Positions 9,244-19,369 of a stretch of 29,369 nucleotides of DNA are shown piece after piece. Source of the DNA: Coptodactyla brooksi. Taxonomy: Eukaryota; Arthropoda; Insecta; Coleoptera; Scarabaeidae. Numbering within the stretch: position 1 is the stretch's first letter; each line of letters starts with the position of its first letter. The translations under genes and the position numbers were made by a program. Under the pieces are notes generated by a model. It made no database searches. It saw only the letters and a program-made list of their open reading frames with translations, and was not told the origin of the DNA. The DNA lies in assembly GCA_033557675.1 (NCBI GenBank), contig JAWQRM010000132.1, forward strand, positions 1 to 29,369, written 5' to 3'.

Positions 9244-10474
9244 GAATGTCTGCCCCAATGCCAAAAGAGCTCGAGTCGAACGTAGTACAGATCCAGAGGT
9301 TTGGATGAAATAGTACGAGGGGTTAGCAAGTGACGAAGAAAGTCCTTTGGATGATAAAGATAAAGATGAAGTGGAAGATAATATTGTGGAAAACAGTAAT
9401 CACGAAACATCTTCCGAGAGGTTTCAACAGACGAAGAAAATACGTCAGACCTAGATGCATCATTACTAAAAGAGCAGGACCGTAGATTGTATCACCTTGG
9501 TAAAGACAAGGCAACTAAGTGGAAAAATCAAGCAACAATTTAAAAATACGTGTTCGTTCTCATAATATTATGAAGCTTTTCACCGGACCGAAAGGTGATT
9601 CGTGAAATACAAGCTCAGCAAATAATTGTATAAGTCTGTTTCTAAGGAACAACACTATTGCAATGATATCACTCTTTCAACAAACACATACATTTAAAAA
9701 ATTAAAATTAAATTTGAAAGGGATAGAGATGCAATGTTGACGGATGAAAGAAAAATTCGTGCATTTATTGGAATTCTCTTATTGATTGTGATATTTAGAA
9801 GTTCTAGAAGGCATGTTCACAAAAGATGGGACAATTCCAAGGGAAGTGGCATTGAATTATGCTACCTTGCCATGAGCAAAAGGCGATTTCGGTTCATTAT
9901 AAGATGCCTCAGATTTGACTATGTAAAATCAAGAGATGAAGGAAGAGAAATAGATAAATTAGCACCGATTAGGCAAATCTAAGATACGTTGCTACCATTA
10001 AGAAAAATAAGGGCGAAATACCTCCAAAATTCTTATCTAATAAAAATATAAAACAACCAACGTCACTATTTGGTTTCCATGAAAATTGCACCATGGTTTC
10101 CTATTGCCCTAAGAAAAATAAGACGGCTATAGTAATTTCTACTATGCATAATGACAATAAAATCATAACCTGCTATAACCATACGAAAGTAGGTGTTGAT
10201 TTGGTTTATCAAACGTGTGAAAAATGTAGCGTAGCTCTAAACACAAATCGATGGCCCATGGTAATATTTTACGGTCTTTTAAATATATCTGCAGAAACGC
10301 CTGCATCATATATAAAGCTAATCCCATTGGATAAAAAATTGTTAGGAGTGATTTTATTGAGAATTTTACATGGGAGGTAATAAAACCTCAAATCGAATTT
10401 AGATCAACAATATCTTGCTTACCAAGAGAACCTAGACATCGAGCGCGGATACTGCTTGGAATTCAATATACTTC
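9244..10474 (+). pseudogene. piggyBac transposase copy 2, internally deleted
   Basis: It starts with MSAP at 9246, then (one frame over) AKRARVERSTD, an in-frame stop, and an acidic N-terminus (EGLASDEESPLDDKDKDE). Next come YHLGKDKATKW and KIRVRSHNIMKLFTGPKG, typical piggyBac N-terminal blocks. From 9734 the frame reads MLTDERKIRAFIGILLL ... FRFIIRCLRFD ... EIDKLAPIRQI, stopping at 9980-9982. Coding sense resumes at about 10013 with EIPPKFLSNK, TSLFGFHENCTMVSYCPKK and STMHND. The intervening part, which carries the first two catalytic Asp motifs (DExLxxFRGRC and DNWFTS), is gone. KVGVDLVYQTC keeps the third Asp; the usual second D of VDxLDQ is Tyr. RWPMVIFYGLLNIS follows, then (frameshifted, about 10350) TWEVIKPQIEFRSTISCLPR and RHRARILLGI. 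The C-terminal cysteine-rich domain was not found. Confidence 0.88.
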
Positions 10475-10499
10475 GGGGTGGGGGTCTTACCCCCACCCC
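10475..10499. repeat. Perfect GC hairpin (10-bp stem)
   Basis: GGGGTGGGGG (10475-10484), loop TCTTA, CCCCCACCCC (10490-10499). It is a strong G-run/C-run stem in very AT-rich surroundings, right where piggyBac coding sense fades. It may be a deletion/insertion junction or part of the element's 3' region; the G-run strand could also form a quadruplex-like structure. Role unknown. Confidence 0.8.
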
Positions 10500-10809
10500 T
10501 TTTATTTTTTAGCTATTTTTATTACTGAGTCTTATATTAGTTAAGAGAAAACATAGATCTGTTTTTTACCCAAACTCACTTTATTTTTATGGCTGTTTTA
10601 AATTATTTGTCAATAAACATATTAAAAAGCACAATAACGCTTTTTACTTTCACCACCGTTAAATGGGTAAACCTAAAGCTGCAAAATTCATTCTATTGTA
10701 AAGTACTAACACAAACAAACCTATTTTCAATTACTTTTCAATGTTTAAAACATTAACCAACCAACTAAAAAAAAGAGTTTGATCTGAGATATATTACAAA
10801 AGTCTGAGA
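10500..10809. other. AT-rich stretch without a gene
   Basis: No coding region. At its right end the 16-mer TCTGAGATATATTACA is duplicated in tandem (10783-10798 and 10803-10818), abutting the start of the CENP-B-like element's 3' segment. Confidence 0.5.
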
Positions 10810-10945
10810 TATATTACATATATACCAGAAGCTTAAAAGGGGTAAACTACCAATAGCTTTTTGGAATAATTTAAAAACTACCCTAGTGATTTTGGCGGCG
10901 TTAATCATACATATAATACGTTTAAAAATATTAGCTTAAAAATTT
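10810..10945 (-). repeat. 3' non-coding part of the CENP-B-like element, copy 1
   Basis: This segment is recognisably repeated at 26666-26795: both contain TTTTTGGAATAATTTAAAA, GATTTTGGCG and ACATATAATAC in the same order and orientation. In both places it lies on the 3' side (minus strand) of the same transposase C-terminus, so it is probably the element's 3' untranslated/terminal part. Confidence 0.65.
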
Positions 10946-10980
10946 ATACCAACCCAACCCAACCTAACTAAAAATATTAA

Positions 10981-12211
10981 TTAGTTGTGCGTTAGGGATT
11001 GTAATTTTAAAATATTATCCCGCTGATGTAAATTGATAGCATATTGGTAAAGAATAACTTGATCAGAGAACCTTGTAATAAAATTTGTCCATATTCTAAA
11101 GCCGTCAAGAGGCTGTATTTGACCTGTTATTCTTGCAGGTATACACAAATTAGTATCTAATGGAGCTACTTCACTAATAATGTAAGGACAGTGGCCACAC
11201 CAAGAATCCAATGATAGCAATGATTTGGATCCAGTATTAGGAAGATAGACATTTTGTAGTAAATTCTTAATGCATTCTAAAATTTGGAAATAATATATAA
11301 TAATTTCTTATTTCCAAAACAAATATATTATCTGCATTGAACATTGTATTTGCTACCCTCGGTTCAAACGTGCCAGCGGTTTCTTTTAATACAATTAAGG
11401 GGAGAAAGTAGTTTCCCATCCGCAGATATGATATGTTGAATTGTGTATCTATGCGTTGTAAATGACATCGACTGGACTACGCTTTATACGGTTTTAACGC
11501 CTAAATCACTTAATGTTTTTGCTGAATGGAATTCCAAGTTAAAACCGCTCTGATCTGAATTATAGGTATTCTCTGGGCCATATATTTGGATTTATTACTT
11601 TGCCAGTTTTACAAATTCTTTAGCCAGTGTTTTTACACGGTCGACATTTTCCATTTGTTTCTGAGACATAAATTTTGTTATTTTTCTGCTCACCAACCTA
11701 TTTGCTGCCTTAAAGCGTTGCACCCAGCTCTGAGATGTTTTGAACTGTTCAAGAGACAAATTCTTTCCATTTCTAGCTTATATAGCCCATCTGCCGACAT
11801 TGATGTCATATAGTGGTAATTTGTTATGTGTGGCGGCTCTGGCTTGGTTAATAACAAATGCTATAATCTCTGCCAGTGTTTTCGGTGTGTCCCTTTTTCC
11901 TCAATACATTTCACCCATCTGTATAATTGTTTCGTTGATGTTACTTTTTGGTATGTACGTTTCACTGTTTCCAATTTCATATATGCTTTCTTGCCACTTG
12001 TCCAGTAATTTACTGCCGCCAATTTATAATCGTAATCGATGTGATCCTTCAACGGACAGTGATCTTCCACTAAATTTTCGCTTGTTTCCTCGTCTTCAAT
12101 AACATACTGACCGTCATTAATTGTGGTGTATGTGTCAAAGTCTAAAATAGTTCCTGCTTCATTCACTGGAGTGCCGGGAATATTCATAGAACTAGAAATG
12201 CTTAGTAGCAA
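10981..12211 (-). pseudogene. CENP-B/pogo-class DDE transposase, full-length but broken
   Basis: Read on the minus strand from ATG at 12209-12211 to the stop at 10981-10983. An acidic N-terminal region (EDEETSENLVEDH) precedes DYKLAAVNYWTSGKKAYMKL, QLYRWVKCIEEKGT and (frameshift at about 11865) LAEIIAFVINQARA, then QSWVQRFKAANRLVSRKITK, which resembles the second helix-turn-helix (CENP-B-type DNA-binding) region. The DDE core follows: ENTYNSDQSGFNLEF (first Asp), LLSLDSWCGHCPYI (second Asp) and GQIQPLDGFRIWTNF (third Asp in QPLD), ending FSDQVILYQYAINLHQRDN and ILKLQSLTHN. All three acidic residues are visible, but stops (for example after RWAI and LAK) and frameshifts break the gene. Family known; exact subfamily uncertain. 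A C-terminal copy recurs at 27.2 kb. Confidence 0.75.
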
Positions 12212-12480
12212 GTTTAGAACGTTAAGTGGATTGATTAAAACCGTTGTTTCTGTCTGTTGCTTTAAAACTGAAATCTGAAAAGTTACTAGACGGACAAGTT
12301 AAGTACGTGGACCGTAGTTTTATAACATTAAGAAATAACACCACACTTTTTAAGGACTCAGTTACTGATACGTACAGTAATACTAGCTGGTGCACGACGG
12401 ACGAATTAAATTTAACATAGGTCGTAATCGTATAATGGTACGTTGAACTTTTGCCCCACGTGTCGAATAAAAATAACATA
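12212..12480 (-). other. 5' flank of the CENP-B-like element
   Basis: An 85-codon minus-strand frame (12222-12479) lies directly upstream of the transposase start but resembles no domain; it is probably untranslated leader or terminal repeat. CCCCACGTG at about 12455 could be near the element's end, but no matching inverted end was found near 10.8 kb. Confidence 0.3.
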
Positions 12481-13069
12481 TTACAAAAAAAAATTAAATT
12501 AGCAATATAGAATTCAATATTCGGGATATTTTACTATTTTTTCTGTCGGTTACTTTTAAACCCATCCTAAAAAATATTTATTTATATATCCTATATCTAT
12601 TGTGTTATTTAAAGAAAATAAGGATAATTTACTCCATGCAACATCAATAGAGAGATTTTCAAAAAAGAATACTAGTCTATATTTAAACTTTTTCTATAAT
12701 AACTTTAGTTTTCAAGATATTGGCGAAAATGGAATGACAACCAAATTACATTGGAAACGGTGAGTGAGAGTTGTAACACTTCCCTTGTAAGTTGTGAATT
12801 TGGGATCTTGGGCTTGGTAACAAGTTAATAACTGGTTGCCACAGCATCAAAACAATAATTTTAATTTCTCGACGTACATTTCACCGGCAAAACCGGCCTC
12901 GTTTGGACCTAACAGAGATAAAGAACTTAAAAGGATGTCCGTTCTATTATACACTATGTAGGGGGTGGTGAGCAGATGTTACCCCACTTTTTTAGCGTGA
13001 CGAATGTAGACCGTAAAGTTGTCTCTTTGCCTCTTTGTCGTGACTTGATCTTTTCTAAACTGATATTCG
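12481..13069. other. Gene-free stretch with a dispersed repeat
   Basis: No coding region. 12741-12791 is an inverted copy of the repeat at 26426-26476. The remainder is AT-rich. A G-run (GTAGGGGGTGG) occurs at about 12957. Confidence 0.5.
12741..12791 (-). repeat. Dispersed repeat, copy 1
   Basis: Read on the minus strand, this matches 26426-26476 (plus): both share CAAGGGAAGT, CACAACT or ACAACT, TCACC and AATTTGG in order over about 50 bp. It is presumably a fragment of an interspersed element; the family is unknown. Confidence 0.65.
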
Positions 13070-13600
13070 TGAATCTTGCGCATTCTCGCATTTGCGCTTA
13101 TTTGCCTTTTAGATTATACGAGGGCCGATTGGTATCATCCCGTTTTCTTTATTAATTGGGTGTTTGCATTTTACGATCTTCAAACTCGCAAACGCATCCA
13201 AGAATCATTATTGGTCAGAGTGTTAAGTAATTTCACGCTTTCTACGCTAATTCTGTGATTGTTGTTAAAAGCACGCTCGGCCACGCTAGACTTCTATATA
13301 CGACCGTACTTCAAGTGAGCTAGATGCTCTCTGAACCTTGTTTTTAAAGACCTTTTTGTTTGGTCAACATACTTTTTCCAACGTATTTATTTTTTCTTTT
13401 GAATTTCCTAACAACGTTTTTAATGTATTATTTGACTGACAGGCTAATTTTATGCCTACTTGTTAATTTTCTTCTTGTTATAAATACGTGGTATCATGCA
13501 AGCTTTTCTTAAATTTATAATATTTAATCAACTTATCCACCAGTCTCTTATCATATCCGTTGGTAGTGACTATATTCCTGATATAATTGAATTAAGAGGA
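13070..13600 (-). pseudogene. Penelope-like element fragment (linker, GIY-YIG, C-terminus)
   Basis: On the minus strand from about 13600: NYIRNIVTTNGYDKRLVDKL and IKYYKFKKSLHDTTYL, the linker found between reverse transcriptase and endonuclease in PLE-type proteins. After a degraded stretch comes KKYVDQTKRSLKTRFREHLA (about 13320-13380), the YIGQT...R..EH core of the GIY-YIG nuclease. The YIG glycine is Asp here; the catalytic-type Arg and the Glu-His are kept. KSSVAERAFNNNHRIS, VKLLNTLTNND and (frameshifted) SLKIVKCKHPINKENG complete the domain and tail. The GIY half and the reverse transcriptase are not recognisable. Several stops. A PLE GIY-YIG is favoured over other GIY-YIG families because of the linker and tail. 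Confidence 0.7.
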
Positions 13601-14309
13601 AAGTTCACTAAACGATGGACTACAAAATAACCATTTTTTGTTGGTCACAGTAAGCGGAATCTATATATAACAAATAAATATATTTCGTATATATTTGTAA
13701 AATATTACCAGAAATTGTTTGCCTAGATGGGTTTGTCGCTGATTTCTTCGCATTAACTCTTTGCTCTTTTCCAATTGTGCTGGGCACTCATTTAAAAGCG
13801 GATTTTCCACTTGGAGGTGTTGGACATCATATGGACCGTAATACATATATCAATAAATCAATAATGTAAGAAACGATGGAAAGTCGATGTTGTTCTGTAT
13901 GTAGACGCTTTAGCACAAATACAAACAGAAAAGCTCGCGCATTGCGTCAATTACAGTCTACTATGACAGATTCAATGGGAAAAAGAGAGGGGCAAACCCT
14001 TGTTTAACCATACGTCGAAGGATGCGGTCGTTCGACATAATATCTTACCGTTCCCTCCTATGCTTGCCTCTTATCCCAATACACCAGGCTCCGAGATTTC
14101 AAGGAAGCAGCGAGGCAGACTGGAACGGAGTCATGCTGTTTTTAAAGATGAATCAAGTAGTTACGTGGATTAACGAACCTTTGCGTGTGCATCATAAATT
14201 GCTCAAAAGAGTGCCGATATGATTTAAATATGTAGGTATAATCCCTCTATGCGAACCTAAAATCTACTTCATCGTGTTACCGCTATATGCCAGATTGTGT
14301 AATGTACGT
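13601..14309. other. Stretch without a recognised gene
   Basis: It holds short open frames at 13661-13846 (minus, 61 codons) and 14022-14222 (plus, 66 codons). Neither shows a known motif. The part around 13860-14220 has a more balanced base composition than its flanks and could be old unique DNA. Confidence 0.35.
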
Positions 14310-14433
14310 ATTGAGGTAAAAAATAATAATCCGCTGGTTATATAATCCACGTTTGATGATGGTTTAGATGTAGATCCGGTCAAGCGACAATAAAATATTG
14401 TATAGCCAGTGGATTCTTATTCTTTACCTCAAT
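14310..14433. mobile_element. 124-bp hairpin MITE
   Basis: ATTGAGGTAAAAAATAATAA (from 14310) continues to CCGCTGGTTATA (14342) and is mirrored by 14401-14433 (TATAGCCAGTGGATTC ... TTACCTCAAT), giving about 33-bp inverted ends with a few mismatches. The centre (about 58 bp) has no coding capacity. No certain target-site duplication. Non-autonomous DNA transposon; family unknown. Confidence 0.75.
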
Positions 14434-14649
14434 AGTTACATAAATTCTACATACATTTGGATACTATCATATACTTGAATTTTATAATCACTAAGAAAAA
14501 ATACTAATTACGCTATAAGATTAGCAGCTAACCGAGAGCACAATCCGTTATACATCAGCTTTTCCCAAGTAGTAAATAAGAACGGATACTCAACAAAATT
14601 GACAACGAAAATTCACAAAAGAATAAAGAATAAAAGGAGAAGCATCGAA

Positions 14650-15110
14650 ACTAGAAACACTACATAAACCGAATGTGATACACCACATAACAAAAATATT
14701 AAAGAACCTAAATATAAATATTGTATTTCGAACGGTACACAGTAGAAAACTCGCAACATAACCAGCTATAGAAAGAACTGACAAACTGGGTTAATCCAGA
14801 ATATACAAAATCTAATGTGGTACATGTGACATAAAATATATCGCACAAACAGAAAAAAATGTCGGTGACAGATGCAAGGACAGAACAACATACATAAAGA
14901 TCAAGCTTGATTCACATTGTGCAAATCATCCTCTCGAAAACTTCCCACATACGTGGCAATTGAGAGGAATATTCCAATGTCATAAAGATCTTAAGCAAAA
15001 TATAAACGGAATATTCACGAAAATCTAGAAAAATTTCGAGAAACCGCAAATAAATCCATTAAATGAAATTCCCATTCTATATTCTAACCAATAAAACTCA
15101 TGCAATAAAA
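14650..15110 (+). pseudogene. Penelope-like element fragment with GIY-YIG domain
   Basis: One frame runs through ETLHKPNVIHHITKILKNLN, INIVFRTVHSRKLAT (PLE linker), then RIYKI at 14798 (GIY half, first Gly changed), CGTCDIKYIAQTEKNVGDRC (YIG half, with Ala for Gly in YIG) and KDRTTYIKIKLDSHCANHPL. HTWQLRGIF, DLKQNINGIF and (after a stop) EKPQINPLNEIP follow as the C-terminal tail. The spacing GIY-about 10-YIG-R matches the GIY-YIG nuclease fold, and a C-x2-C pair between the halves fits the zinc-finger-like insertion known in PLE endonucleases. Only scattered stops interrupt the frame. No reverse transcriptase motifs upstream. The orientation is opposite to the PLE relic at 13 kb, and the sequence differs, so it is another family. 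Confidence 0.75.
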
Positions 15111-15425
15111 CCTTGATTCACCTTACATCAGACAACGCAATACAACAGACATCAGGGTAATTTGCTCAAGTTTGGTAAAACAGTTCCCAACTCTCCCCAA
15201 ATTATAGTAAGCTATCTTTAAGCCTTGAATATTAGATATTTTTGAAATTTGTCTTGAAAGGCCCTGTATGAAAGGAATTTTTTTATAAACAGTTGAGGAG
15301 GAGCAGTAATATCAATAGTAATTCTATTTTGTGGGCTATATTTCTAATTCTAACCCATATTTCAAATAATAAATCTATTAGTGCTTTGTCTCAACATGTG
15401 CTTAATAGCCAACATAATATGAACT
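15111..15425. other. Stretch between PLE coding remnant and terminal-repeat-like segments
   Basis: No open frame or motif. Position suggests 3' untranslated PLE sequence. Confidence 0.35.
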
Positions 15426-15800
15426 TTGAAGATGTCAAAAGTTTGTAGTTTTCAATTTAAATTAAAAATTTTCCCGCCATCGTTGTTGTTTGGTGATTTT
15501 GTTTTGGGTTTTAGTTTATGTTGGCAACTATGTGCAGTCATTTTATTGTTTCTAACTTGCAGTGTGCTTTGGTTTTACTGCTGTTTCTTGGTTGTACAGT
15601 TCAATTTCACATGTTAATCTGGTTTTGTTGCGATAGTAAATATTTTCAATTATGTTAGACCTATTGTTAAGTAAGATTAATTCCAATATTGTTAACTTGT
15701 GCTTATTCTCATGCAATTATAGCCTATGAAGAAGCTGTAAACTAGCGGCGAAATATCGGCTTAACAAAAGGGTCCTCATACACAACCTTGTTTACTCACA
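15426..15800 (+). repeat. PLE terminal-repeat-like segment 1 with hammerhead-like core
   Basis: It ends with CCTATGAAGAAGCTGTAAAC...GGCGAAATATCGGCTT (15723-15762), a degenerate relative of the CTGATGA...GAAA hammerhead core carried by PLE terminal repeats. It resembles segment 2 (15835-16190) in order and content: a CCCGCC-type block, an A/G-TGTGCAGTCATTTTATTG-like block, the GAAA motif and an ACTCACA(C)-ACC(C/T)A end. It lies 3' of the plus-strand GIY-YIG remnant, as a PLE terminal repeat should. Confidence 0.45.
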
Positions 15801-15834
15801 ACACCCAATATCCAGTCTATATTAGATAGTAGTG

Positions 15835-16190
15835 ATAAGTTGGGTGATGTCAGTGAATTAATTCTTTGGTCTCCTTTTGAAATTTGTATTTTTCGCGCTC
15901 CCGCCTCCTTCAGAGGTGACATGCGCTGCGGCATTATTATTGTTCTTCGATTTATTTTATTACCTTACTCTGTTCACATCTTATTGCTGAATAACCTATT
16001 TTTGTGTATTATAGACCACTTTGTTAGATAAGCTTTGTTGTTTTTTTAATTCCAACTTAAATTGTAATGTATGGTTTCTCTATTAGCCCTGATGAAGTTT
16101 CAAATTTGAGGCGAAATATTGGCTAAATAAATAAGGTCAAGTAACAAGTAGTTTTGCTCACACTACCTAAAAAACTTTTTTCAAACTCGT
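15835..16190 (+). repeat. PLE terminal-repeat-like segment 2 with hammerhead-like core
   Basis: CTGATGA at 16089-16095 is followed 17 nt later by GAAA at 16113-16116, then TATTGGCTAA. CTGATGA and GAAA are the two conserved strands of the hammerhead ribozyme. The intervening helix II is poor and a proper helix III with a GUC-type cleavage site is not visible, so the ribozyme is probably inactive or the likeness is only to the PLE end motif. Tandem to segment 1, as in the repeated termini of PLEs. Confidence 0.45.
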
Positions 16191-18829
16191 CCTATTCATC
16201 TTCTAAAAACACAAGCTTCGGTGTATTCATATACACAATCCACAGTTTCTATACACATGATTATGACACTCCTATAATAAAAATTTTGACAAGTAAGTAT
16301 ATTCCAAACATTTTCTCGAGACACCCTACAATCTCTCTATAATACTAAATAATAACGTGTAGCTTAATTCTAAGCTATATCGATAATATTTTAAGATTGT
16401 TCATTTCTTTTTTTAACAATTTGGATGCCATTTATATTATTTACATCCACTCTTAATAAAGTATTATAATAATAATAACATGGATATATTTTGAAACCCT
16501 ACATTTATTTCATTTGGATATTTTGTGAGATTGTCTGTTCCTTATCCGCCTGGGTTCAAGTTTTTAGATAGTTCATGTCAGGGAATACTGTCCTCGTGAT
16601 CAGGTTCTATATCTATTCCTGTTACAATTATATGCTCAACTATTAGCGATCGGAAACCAAAATATAATACAGTATATCGTCATCGTCTTCTAACAGATCG
16701 AAATCGTTAGCCTCATTGTCAATAGATCTGTTTCGAATGTATTTTCAATTCTGTACCAGTTTCGATCCACCTGAAGTTAGCTATATTCCTCTTTATGCTG
16801 TTTCTAAGATGCATGGTGTACTATCAATATTTTCAAACAAAATAAATGTTTAGATTTGTGATGACAACAGATTTGTCATAGAAGGATCCTCGGTATTAAA
16901 AGTTTGACTCTAAAAGCATTGTCGACTCTATTTCTAGTCGATATTATTCAAGTTACCTTTCATATCAGTGTCCTCAAGTTATTCTTTCATCCTTGCGCTT
17001 TGTTTTCCATAAATGTTACATACGCCCTTTCTTCCATCTAGTAATTACTGCATGTATTTCCACTTGTTAACGGCATTCTTAATCATCCAGTTCCTTCGGG
17101 AAGATTGTTTACGTTTGTAGTCCCACATACCTAGTTACGTTGAATAGAATATTTAGAAATTTCCAGTTATTTAGTTTCCTAATTAATACAATTTATATAC
17201 GTTTTTAAATACTTCGATAAACACTTTCGTAGTGACTAGAAGTCTTACAAAATCAATTAGCTTCCTTAACCTAATTACACAATTTAAAAGAAACTGGAGC
17301 AATGTTTCTGTAACAGATACAAAACTGGTGCATGTGCTCGAAAAATTCATTAGTCATTCAAGATGTCATTAAGATAACCTTTAGCTATCGCGGAGTACCC
17401 TTGAATTTGACAATTTCAAAGATGCTTAGATAAAAGTAGTTTCGTAACGATTACCTCGCACGCTGCATGAACCTTTGGTATTCTATACATCTGAGCCGCC
17501 CGTAGAGAATGCGGCAATACCAGCATTCCGGGTCGCTGAAAAAAATCTACTACTGTTATTGTAATTCCGAACGCATTGGAGCTATTGCAGGTACTATTAC
17601 CTGAAAAGGACTAACGTGTTAAAAGAAACTACTATTGATTGTTCTTGCTTTAACTGCACACGTAGTGGGCGAGTAACCGAAATCGATCAACCGACAGCAT
17701 TGACCTTATGAGCTACATAAAAAGCGATTTTAACTGCAATGGGTCACTGACGATGCAGTACGGTGCACCTCCGGTTCTCCTTTTCATGGTGTTCGTTAAA
17801 CTCGTGATGCAGCAGCAGATCACATACAGATCGTATAATACACGTGTAATGAATAACAAATATAACAGAAATAACAAAAATCAGGTGAAAAAAGTTTAAT
17901 GCTCAATGAAAAAATAATAATAATAACTGTTTGTCTTTTAGTATTATTGCTGTATATCAAACTTTTTTGTATACATTCAGGAACCTGTATACGCCAAAAA
18001 ATCATATTTTTCAAAATAAAATACCGTGAGCCTTAATCGGTTAGCCAAGACGCATTAACCCTAGATTTTAGGTATGAATCGAAAGTACACAGAATAATTA
18101 TTTTTTACGCACATGTATCTGTTAATAATTGGTAAATGTTCAGCAACAAATTCGAAAAAAGCACATTTTTCTAAGTTGATAAGCTCTTCGGCCTATTTTG
18201 GGGACTAAACCATCATTAGGAAAGAAGTGCCAAATTGAATGAGTACGGTTTCGATTTTAATAAGTCATGTAATGAAAGAAAATAATTAATTTATGTAAAT
18301 TAAAAAAAAAACATGTTAAAAGTAATTGAACAGTTAAGATTCAAGTATACGTATCAGAACAGTAAAGACTACAGAGTATATACGATAAGTGTACAAAGAA
18401 ACCTTTCTCGATAACGTCATGCATTGAAACAATTATTTGTGTTAAGTTTCCATAACCATGTATAAAAGGTTTTTATGCGAACAAATATAGATGCGGAAGA
18501 ATCAATAAATATTAGTAAATGTATCTTTAATTCAGGGATAACCGCGTGGAAGAAAATAAAGCGAAGAATTAGGAACTCTTAATTATTACAATATTCAAAC
18601 TCTTTTGGTTTTTTGATATTTTAGTTGTTAAAATATTATACATTATATTATAATATTTTATATTATATTGTGCGATAACAAAAATAAAATTCCAATTTAG
18701 TATAACATCTTTATCGTGATTAATATCACCGTATAAAGTAACAATGTGAATATATGTATATAGCTGTTTATCTGCAGTCAAGATCGTGCTCATTATGATA
18801 CACCGAACGCATATATCGTTTACCGTAAA
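16191..18829. other. Long stretch without a clear gene
   Basis: Mostly AT-rich. On the minus strand at 16642-16740 a short acidic reading (NEANDFDLLEDDDDILYY) and at about 16980-17120 a basic one (WDYKRKQSSRRNWMIKNAVN) hint at a very decayed protein-coding relic, but no family could be named. 17440-17900 is more GC-balanced and has a 63-codon plus frame (17708-17899) with no motif. A TATA-like TATAAAAG at about 18462 and AATAAA at about 18505 lie close together, but no LTR structure was found. Confidence 0.35.
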
Positions 18830-19036
18830 ATGCCGCAGAAACTACTCATGCAATACACACTAGGATGGAAAAGTGAAGATTCTTTCCAAGAATTCTTGGA
18901 AAGTGCGCTGCTGCATTGTAACAAAACCATAATCTTACAAAAAAATGGACAACAAATCAATGTTAATGGGACAGCAGACATTAACAGCAGAAAGAAGTGG
19001 CTCTCTACAATCTGCGAAACGGAACCGTGCATCTGA
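18830..19036 (+). other. 68-codon open frame, unknown
   Basis: A free-standing frame starting ATG at 18830 and ending TGA at 19034. It has an amphipathic, non-hydrophobic composition (FQEFLESALLHCNKTIILQK) rather than the Phe/Ile-rich look of chance frames in AT-rich DNA. No domain recognised, no membrane segment or signal peptide, no neighbouring exon evidence. It may be a fragment of an unidentified element, or chance. Confidence 0.15.
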
Positions 19037-19288
19037 GAAACCGGAGAAAATTGTCACCACCAACGAGGGGAGTACGTAAGGGGTAGAAGAGTATACAGGA
19101 GGAATTAACGACCAGTTGCAAAATGGTTGTGTGGGAATGACGGTTTGAATAAGGAACACTACGAAGAATGATTTCGATTTGTTTCAATTGTCAGATTAAA
19201 CACCAAACGTACAATGTTAGATAATAATTTTCGAAATTCTTCGACACCTTGGTCCAAAGCACATATTGAACAAGTGACACTTTGACAA

Positions 19289-19369
19289 TATACACTAAGC
19301 AAATTAGAGACACCTCTTATTCGAAAGTGTATTAGAGGTGTCTGTAGTTTTTTGGCCACTCAGTGTATA
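19289..19369. mobile_element. Minimal Tc1-type terminal-repeat element, about 80 bp
   Basis: TATACACT at 19289 and AGTGTATA ending at 19369 are inverted, consistent with TA target duplications outside TACACT(A/G)AG ends. The right end read inward gives TACACTGAGTGGCCAAAAAA, a typical Tc1-like terminal repeat. Inside, GACACCTCT (19309-19317) and AGAGGTGTC (19334-19342) form a perfect 9-bp stem. So little DNA remains that this is essentially two terminal repeats joined: a very short MITE or a collapsed Tc1 copy. Confidence 0.7.

Noticed and set aside
8845..9264. 139-codon minus-strand open frame as a gene
   Set aside because: It runs through both arms of the foldback, and a similar frame (about 60 residues alike) on the opposite strand is simply the mirror image of the inverted repeat. 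The PLE reading on the plus strand explains the DNA better.
10950..10970. CCAACCCAACCCAACC as a telomere-type repeat
   Set aside because: Only about four imperfect 5-mers, and the unit (CAACC) differs from the insect telomere unit CCTAA except for the last one.
11586..12102. 75- and 120-codon plus-strand open frames
   Set aside because: They are antisense to the CENP-B-like transposase relic, whose minus-strand reading shows family motifs.
16642..17130. Harbinger- or other transposase relic on the minus strand
   Set aside because: Only short acidic and basic stretches (LLEDDDDILYY, YKRKQSSRRNW) could be read; no diagnostic motif, so no family is claimed.
18400..18560. LTR (TATAAAAG followed by AATAAA) of a retrotransposon
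   Set aside because: No paired LTR, primer-binding site, polypurine tract or gag/pol motif nearby.
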